Assembly (NCBI RefSeq): GCF_013623905.1
Contig: NZ_JABKDD010000001.1
Coordinates: forward strand, 1 to 64,000
DNA: 64,000 bases
Source of the DNA: Brevibacterium sediminis
GTDB lineage: Bacteria; Actinomycetota; Actinomycetes; Actinomycetales; Brevibacteriaceae
Direction of reading: 5' to 3'
Shown: positions 55,569-64,000 of the stretch, in pieces
How positions within the stretch are numbered: position 1 is the stretch's first letter
Layout: the number at the start of each line of letters is the position of its first letter
Notes under the pieces: generated by a model
Databases searched by the model: none
What the model saw: the letters and a program-made list of their open reading frames with translations, nothing else
Told to the model about the DNA's origin: nothing
Program-made: the position numbers and the translations under genes

Positions 55569-55919
55569 TCAGAACAGGCTGATCTTGATGACCGAGGCGA
55601 TGCTCAGCACCGAAATGAGGCACACCGAGGTGGTGAGGAAGATGACCGCCCACGGCGACGGCCGACCGCGTTCGGCCCGAATCGAGACCGAACCTAGCCG
55701 GTAGCGTCTGACCTGCATGGCGATGGCGACGATAGCCATGCCCATGCACACGACGAAGAGCGCCACCGACCAGCCTTGGAAGACGTGGATGAAGCGCATG
55801 AAGATGAGGCTGACGACCGTCATCGTCAGACTCGTGCGCAGCCATGATTGGACGGTGCGTTCCGGCTGCAGAGCCGGATCGTCATGCGGCTGCGGTCGCG
55901 GTGAGCGGGTCGGCATCAC
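55569..55919 (-). CDS. DUF202 membrane protein
   Basis: A 116-residue protein of the DUF202 (YidH/YidG-like) group. The conserved ERTVQSWLRTSLTMTVVSL segment lies before the first membrane helix, and three helices in total are expected. Function unknown. It overlaps the upstream DUF202 gene by 4 bases (ATGA), so the two form one unit and perhaps one complex, like YidH-YidG in Escherichia coli. Confidence 0.85.
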   Translation of the reverse strand: MMPTRSPRPQPHDDPALQPERTVQSWLRTSLTMTVVSLIFMRFIHVFQGWSVALFVVCMGMAIVAIAMQVRRYRLGSVSIRAERGRPSPWAVIFLTTSVCLISVLSIASVIKISLF

Positions 55920-56308
55920 AGTAGGCCGGCGAACACCAGGACGAGGAGACCGGCTCCCAGCGCCGAGGCGAGGCTGACGATGGGGATGATGAGCGGCAGC
56001 GGCAGCGAGGTCTTGCGACGCATCGCCGATTCGATGCGATGCCAGCGGACGGCGGCACCGGCGGCGAGGATGAAGCCGATGACCATGAGCACGATCGACA
56101 GGGTCGCCCGCAGACCGGTGCCGAAGATCTCCGAGGTGAAGGCCTCGACGGCGATTCCGCCGCCGATGAACGCCAACGCGGTGCGGATCCAGGACAGGAA
56201 GGTCCGCTCGTTGGCCAGGGTGAAGCGAGGATCGGGGTCGACTCCGTCGGGGAAGACCCGTCGGGCGATGCGGCTGCGGGAGTCCTGCGACGAATAGTTC
56301 TCACTCAC
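55916..56308 (-). CDS. YidH-like DUF202 membrane protein
   Basis: A 130-residue DUF202 protein. DPRFTLANERTFLSWIRTAL is the hallmark, followed by three membrane segments (AFIGGGIAVEAF, TLSIVLMVIGFILAAGAAV, LIIPIVSLASALGAGLLVLV). GTG 56308 is 6 bases after a TATCCT -10 box (minus strand), so it is a leaderless start; longer in-frame starts would overlap the divergent DinB gene. First gene of a two-gene unit with the second DUF202 protein. Confidence 0.9.
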   Translation of the reverse strand: MSENYSSQDSRSRIARRVFPDGVDPDPRFTLANERTFLSWIRTALAFIGGGIAVEAFTSEIFGTGLRATLSIVLMVIGFILAAGAAVRWHRIESAMRRKTSLPLPLIIPIVSLASALGAGLLVLVFAGLL

Positions 56309-56338
56309 CCTTCGAGGATAACCGTAGACGGCGCAGAG

Positions 56339-56947
56339 ATGGTGTGGAAGCCTATGCTCATGAGCGACGACGAGACGATGAAGTCCTTCCTGCAGCAGTC
56401 CCTGCGCCGGGGTCGGACGAACCTGCGATGGAAGCTGTCCGGACTCGATGAGAGGTCCCTGAGGTGGCCGCGCACCCCGACCGGATTCAACCTCCTCGGC
56501 GCACTCAAACACATGGCACAGGTCGAGATCGTCTACTTCGGCGACACTTTCGGCCGAACCTGGCCGAACCGGGAAGAGGTCGTCAGCGACGCGGACATCG
56601 ACCTCGATCCGCAGGCCGACTGGTGCGCGACCGAGTCCGAGACGACCGCGTATCTGCTCGACTTCTACACTCGCGTCTCAGACTTCGCCGACGAGACCAT
56701 CGACTCGCTCAGCCTGGATTCGCCGGGACGGGTGCCGCATTGGCCCACGGGCCGCGACGAGACCACCTTGGGACAGATCATGGTCCACGTCCTCGTCGAC
56801 CTCACCCGGCATGTGGGCCAGATCGACATTGTCCGGGAAGGCATCGACGGCGCCGCCGGACTCTCCGAGGCAGCTCCGAACCTGCCGGAGGACTTCGACC
56901 ACGACACGTATCTCGAACGCCTGCGAACCATCGCCGACCGTTTCTGA
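56339..56947 (+). CDS. DinB family protein (DUF664-like)
   Basis: A 202-residue four-helix-bundle protein of the DinB/DUF664 superfamily, to which mycothiol- or bacillithiol-dependent enzymes belong. The likely metal ligands are His in GALKHMAQVE, His in QIMVHVLVDL and His in LTRHVGQIDIVRE, spaced as in the family. The substrate is unknown; a thiol S-transferase role is only inferred from relatives. Start ATG 56339 (MVWKPMLM) is chosen; ATG 56354 or 56360 are alternatives. Divergent from the DUF202 pair. Confidence 0.85.
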   Translation: MVWKPMLMSDDETMKSFLQQSLRRGRTNLRWKLSGLDERSLRWPRTPTGFNLLGALKHMAQVEIVYFGDTFGRTWPNREEVVSDADIDLDPQADWCATESETTAYLLDFYTRVSDFADETIDSLSLDSPGRVPHWPTGRDETTLGQIMVHVLVDLTRHVGQIDIVREGIDGAAGLSEAAPNLPEDFDHDTYLERLRTIADRF

Positions 56948-57115
56948 GGCGCGGCGGGACGGGGCCGACCGTCGCGAGGGATGGTGACCGATGACACGAC
57001 AGCGCCGTTGTCACCTATCATGACTGTGGACATGCTGAGACCGCTGCGCCGCCGAAATGCGGGAGAACCCGATGGAGGATCCCCGACCGCTCGGTGAGTC
57101 TGTGCGCGGCCGAAG

Positions 57116-58456
57116 ATGAAAGCGAAAAACTCCATGAGTGAGCAGTCGAACGGTTCCGGCCCCGGCTACGGGGGCGACGCAGAGACCGTTTCCGGAATCG
57201 AAGAGGCCTCCGGCCCGGCCAAATGGAAGGTCATCGGTCCCGGCCTCGTCGTCGCGGCCACCGGCGTCGGTGCCGCGGATATGGTGGCGACCCTGGTGGC
57301 CGGCAGCCAGTTCGGCTACGGACTGCTGTGGGCAGTGATCGTCGGCGTCATCCTCAAGATCGTCCTCGTCGAAGGAGCCGGCAGGTTCAGCCTCGCGACC
57401 GGCAAGACGATCTTCGAGGGGTGGCGATCGCTCGGCCGCTGGACCACGTGGTACTTCGGGCCGTACATCATCATCTGGGGCTTCGTCTACGGAGCCACGG
57501 CGATGAGTTCGGCGGCGCTTCCGCTGGCCGCGCTCTTCCCCGGCCTCAACCTCACAGTGTGGTCGGTGCTCATGGGCCTGGCCGGCTTCGTCATGGTGTG
57601 GTTCGGCCGCTACGGCGTGTTCGAGAAGATCACCGCCGTCCTCGTCGGGATCATGTTCATCACCGTCGTGGGACTGGCGATCATCGCCGCCCCGAACATT
57701 CCCGATATGCTCACCGGACTGATCCCCATCATCCCCGAGGGCGGAGTGATCTACACGCTCGCGCTCGCCGGAGGCGTCGGCGGCACCATCACCCTGGCCG
57801 CCTACGGCTACTGGCTGCGTGAGAAGGGCTGGCACACTCCGAAGTGGATGCGGGTGATGCGCATCGACAACTCGATGGCCTACGTGATGACCGGCATCTT
57901 CGTCATCGCTATGCTCATCGTCGGTGCCGAGGTCGTCCGTGCCGCGGGAGTCTCGATCTCTGCCGAGGACAAGGGACTGCTCGACCTCGCCGACGTCCTC
58001 AAAGCCCGCTACGGCGAGGTCGTGGGCATCGGCTTCCTCGTCGGATTCTGGGCCGCTTCCTTCTCCTCGATCATCGGAGTCTGGAACGGAGTGTCCCTGA
58101 TGTTCGCCGACTTCTGGGGCCATATGCGCAAGAAGCCGGGCGGACATCCCGACACCCTGACCGGCGGCAAGTACTTCAAGTTCTATGTGCTGTGGCTGAC
58201 GTTCCCGCCGATGCTGCTGTTCATCCTCGGCAAACCGATCGGACTCATCCTCGCCTACGGCGTCCTCGGCTCGCTGTTCATGCCGTTCCTCGCAGTCACT
58301 CTGCTCGGGCTCCTCAACGGCAAGAAGATCCCCAAGGAATGGGCCAACAAGCTGCACACGAACATCGCTCTGGCGATCACGGCACTGCTGTTCATCATCC
58401 TCGGCATCCAGCAGCTCTACTCGGCGCTCGCCCCACTCTGGGGCGGCGGGGAGTAA
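57116..58456 (+). CDS. Nramp-like transporter lacking DPGN and MPH
   Basis: A 446-residue membrane protein with 11 likely segments and the Nramp fold: IGPGLVVAATGVGAADMVAT then LVAGSQFGYGLLWAVIVGV in segments 1-2. The metal-binding DPGN of segment 1 is replaced by GVGA, and the segment-6 motif MPH is replaced within GGTITLAAYGYWLREKGW. It probably does not move Mn or Fe as classical members do; the substrate is unknown. The leader (57023-57115) is GC-rich and may fold, but fits no riboswitch that I know. TATCAT near 57017 could be its -10 box. Start ATG 57116; ATG 57134 (MSEQSNG) is possible. Confidence 0.88.
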   Translation: MKAKNSMSEQSNGSGPGYGGDAETVSGIEEASGPAKWKVIGPGLVVAATGVGAADMVATLVAGSQFGYGLLWAVIVGVILKIVLVEGAGRFSLATGKTIFEGWRSLGRWTTWYFGPYIIIWGFVYGATAMSSAALPLAALFPGLNLTVWSVLMGLAGFVMVWFGRYGVFEKITAVLVGIMFITVVGLAIIAAPNIPDMLTGLIPIIPEGGVIYTLALAGGVGGTITLAAYGYWLREKGWHTPKWMRVMRIDNSMAYVMTGIFVIAMLIVGAEVVRAAGVSISAEDKGLLDLADVLKARYGEVVGIGFLVGFWAASFSSIIGVWNGVSLMFADFWGHMRKKPGGHPDTLTGGKYFKFYVLWLTFPPMLLFILGKPIGLILAYGVLGSLFMPFLAVTLLGLLNGKKIPKEWANKLHTNIALAITALLFIILGIQQLYSALAPLWGGGE

Positions 58457-58507
58457 CCCGCCTGGGCGGGGCCGAGTCTGGGCATTGCCGCTAAGCTGGG
58501 AGACGCA

Positions 58508-62815
<4,308 letters not shown>

Positions 62816-62880
62816 CCCGAGCATCCCTCACCGGCAGCGGCACAACACCTGGTTGCAGAGGGGCGTTGTGTCACGAAGAG

Positions 62881-62907
62881 TGAGTGACGCGCGAGTACCT
62901 GTAGGAG
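62881..62907 (+). repeat. 27-bp intergenic repeat, copy 2
   Basis: Starts TGAGTGACG and ends ACCTGTAGGAG; 23 of 27 bases match 41878-41904. It lies in the otherwise empty gap 62816-62993 after hrpA. Confidence 0.55.
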
Positions 62908-62993
62908 AAGTCGCCAGCGGGAGGTGTTGCCGCCAAACGTAGGAATTGCGAGGACCTGTGTGGGTCAGCGGCCGTCTCGGCAGCGGGTGAGGG

Positions 62994-63362
62994 TCAGACG
63001 TCGGCGAAGAAGCCGCTGCAGAGCCACCACAACGGCAGAGCTCCGGCGGCAAGAAGGGTGGCGACGCTCCACCAGATGCGCCACTTCCACGTGCGACGGC
63101 GAGTGCCGATGAAGAGGAACGCGAGATAGAAGATGAGGCAGAAGGCCCCGGACAGGCTGAGCAGCACCATCCCGGCCGCCTCGGTGCCGGAGGTGCCGAG
63201 ATCGAAGAGGTACTTCGTCGTCTGCGCTATCTGCCAGGAGAACCAGATCGCCGCGCACAGCAGCGGGACTCCAAGGACTCCCGAGACGATGAGCGGCAAG
63301 GCTTTGAGCCAGCGTTCCTTCGGCTCCGAACGGCCGGCGTATTCGACGAATTCCTCAGACAT
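62994..63362 (-). CDS. small membrane protein
   Basis: A 122-residue protein with three membrane segments (ALPLIVSGVLGVPLLCAAIWF, AAGMVLLSLSGAFCLIFYLA, WWSVATLLAAGALPLWWLC) and a short acidic N-terminus (SEEFVEYAGRSEPKERW). I do not recognise the family. GGGGGA lies just before ATG 63362; the frame is open far upstream but that part is antisense to prfC. Confidence 0.72.
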   Translation of the reverse strand: MSEEFVEYAGRSEPKERWLKALPLIVSGVLGVPLLCAAIWFSWQIAQTTKYLFDLGTSGTEAAGMVLLSLSGAFCLIFYLAFLFIGTRRRTWKWRIWWSVATLLAAGALPLWWLCSGFFADV

Positions 63363-63525
63363 CGTCCCCCAGCATATGGGCCGATTCCGACAGGACGCTG
63401 GATGCAACGCCCCACGGGCCTCCTCGCACATACGGTTCCGGCCGCCGGACGCCCGGCACAAGCTGGCCCCACACTGTGACTGAACGGACACGCCGGATGG
63501 GCGCGAAGAACGATAGGATATTGCG

Positions 63526-64000
63526 GTGACTTCTGGCCAGTATTCCGTCAAGGACATCCGACACGAGGCGTCCCGCCGCCGCACGTTCGCTGTCATCTCC
63601 CACCCCGACGCGGGCAAATCGACGACCACCGAGGCGCTCGCCCTCCACGCCCGCGCCATCGGCCAGGCCGGAGCCACCCACGGCAAGGCCGGTCGCCGCG
63701 CCACCGTCTCCGACTGGATGCAGATGGAGCAGGACCGCGGAATCTCGATCTCCTCCGCCGCCCTGCAGTTCGAGTACCGCGACGCCGTGTTCAACCTCGT
63801 CGACACCCCTGGCCACGCCGACTTCTCCGAGGACACCTACCGTGTGCTCTCCGCCGTCGACTGCGCCGTCATGCTCATCGATGCCGCCAAAGGCCTCGAG
63901 GCACAGACGATGAAGCTCTTCGAAGTCTGTGCCCACCGCAATATCCCGATCATCACGGTCGTCAACAAGTGGGACCGTCCCGGCCTCGACGCGCTCGAAC
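63526..64000 (+). CDS. prfC: peptide chain release factor 3 (partial)
   Basis: GTPase that recycles RF1/RF2 from the ribosome; only the first 158 residues are in the window. The G1 motif SHPDAGKST is near residue 25-33, then the RF3-typical [20 protein letters not shown] (switch I), G3 [14 protein letters not shown] and G4 VNKWD. SDWM-x-x-E-x-x-R-GISI separates RF3 from EF-G. The GTG start lies 6 bases after a TAGGAT -10 box (63514-63519), so it is probably leaderless. It is cut by the window end. Confidence 0.93.
   Translation, partial: MTSGQYSVKDIRHEASRRRTFAVISHPDAGKSTTTEALALHARAIGQAGATHGKAGRRATVSDWMQMEQDRGISISSAALQFEYRDAVFNLVDTPGHADFSEDTYRVLSAVDCAVMLIDAAKGLEAQTMKLFEVCAHRNIPIITVVNKWDRPGLDALE

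Noticed and set aside
57023..57115. Possible metal or ykkC-type riboswitch before the Nramp-like gene
   Set aside because: I could not match conserved blocks of the Mn, Mg, guanidine or ydaO riboswitches; kept only as an unexplained leader.

Overview
The window is high-GC DNA from an actinobacterium. Gene order points to Micrococcales, possibly Brevibacterium; the genus is my inference, not something the sequence proves. Conserved actinobacterial gene orders appear as blocks: pncB<>clpS-DUF2017-MBL-rph-rdgB; perM-purN-purH-DUF3017; glmU-prs ... rplY-pth; mfd ... mazG ... eno ... ftsB-DUF501-ppx. Many genes have a TANNNT -10 box placed so that the start codon itself is the transcript start (leaderless mRNA), as is common in this phylum.

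Layout. 1-470: 3' end of 23S rRNA, 5S rRNA, a terminator and a degenerate palindromic repeat. 460-10046: a GNAT acetyltransferase, glutamate dehydrogenase, a flavin reductase divergent from a DUF3039-helicase pair, pncB, then clpS-DUF2017-MBL hydrolase-rph-rdgB. 10173-16896: a five-gene operon for a peptide-type ABC importer (lipoprotein, two permeases, fused double ATPase) plus an amidase. 17034-23892: a large disordered, membrane-anchored protein, perM, a small membrane protein, purN-purH-DUF3017 and a small stress-type protein. 24082-32477: pcrA helicase, a perfect 58-bp palindrome, a membrane protein, tRNA-Gln, glmU-prs, an alpha/beta hydrolase, rplY and pth. 32521-41562: rhomboid protease, arylsulfotransferase-like lipoprotein, mfd, CsbD protein, mazG, a protein phosphatase, eno.

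41563-43593 looks like an insertion between eno and ftsB. It carries one AbiEi/DUF559-type gene with long unusual non-coding flanks. 43594-48277: ftsB, DUF501, ppx, a mycosin-like membrane-anchored subtilase and type II NADH dehydrogenase. 48394-53975: an NAD(P)-binding oxidoreductase divergent from its probable HxlR repressor, a hypothetical gene, an odd tRNA with a UAA anticodon but a short variable loop, an MFS transporter, PPK2, a decayed tRNA-like sequence and a DUF1461 membrane protein. 54023-64000: an AEC transporter, small membrane proteins (two DUF202), a DinB protein, a divergent Nramp-like transporter without the metal-binding motifs, hrpA, a small membrane protein and the start of prfC (cut by the window end).

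I see no prophage, transposase, CRISPR array or complete defence island. Most of the window is housekeeping: nucleotide and purine synthesis, cell-wall precursor supply, translation quality control, DNA repair. The most interesting signals are non-coding: the palindrome family, dispersed GCCTCGGTGA motifs, a second intergenic repeat, interleaved leaderless promoters and the two unusual tRNA loci.
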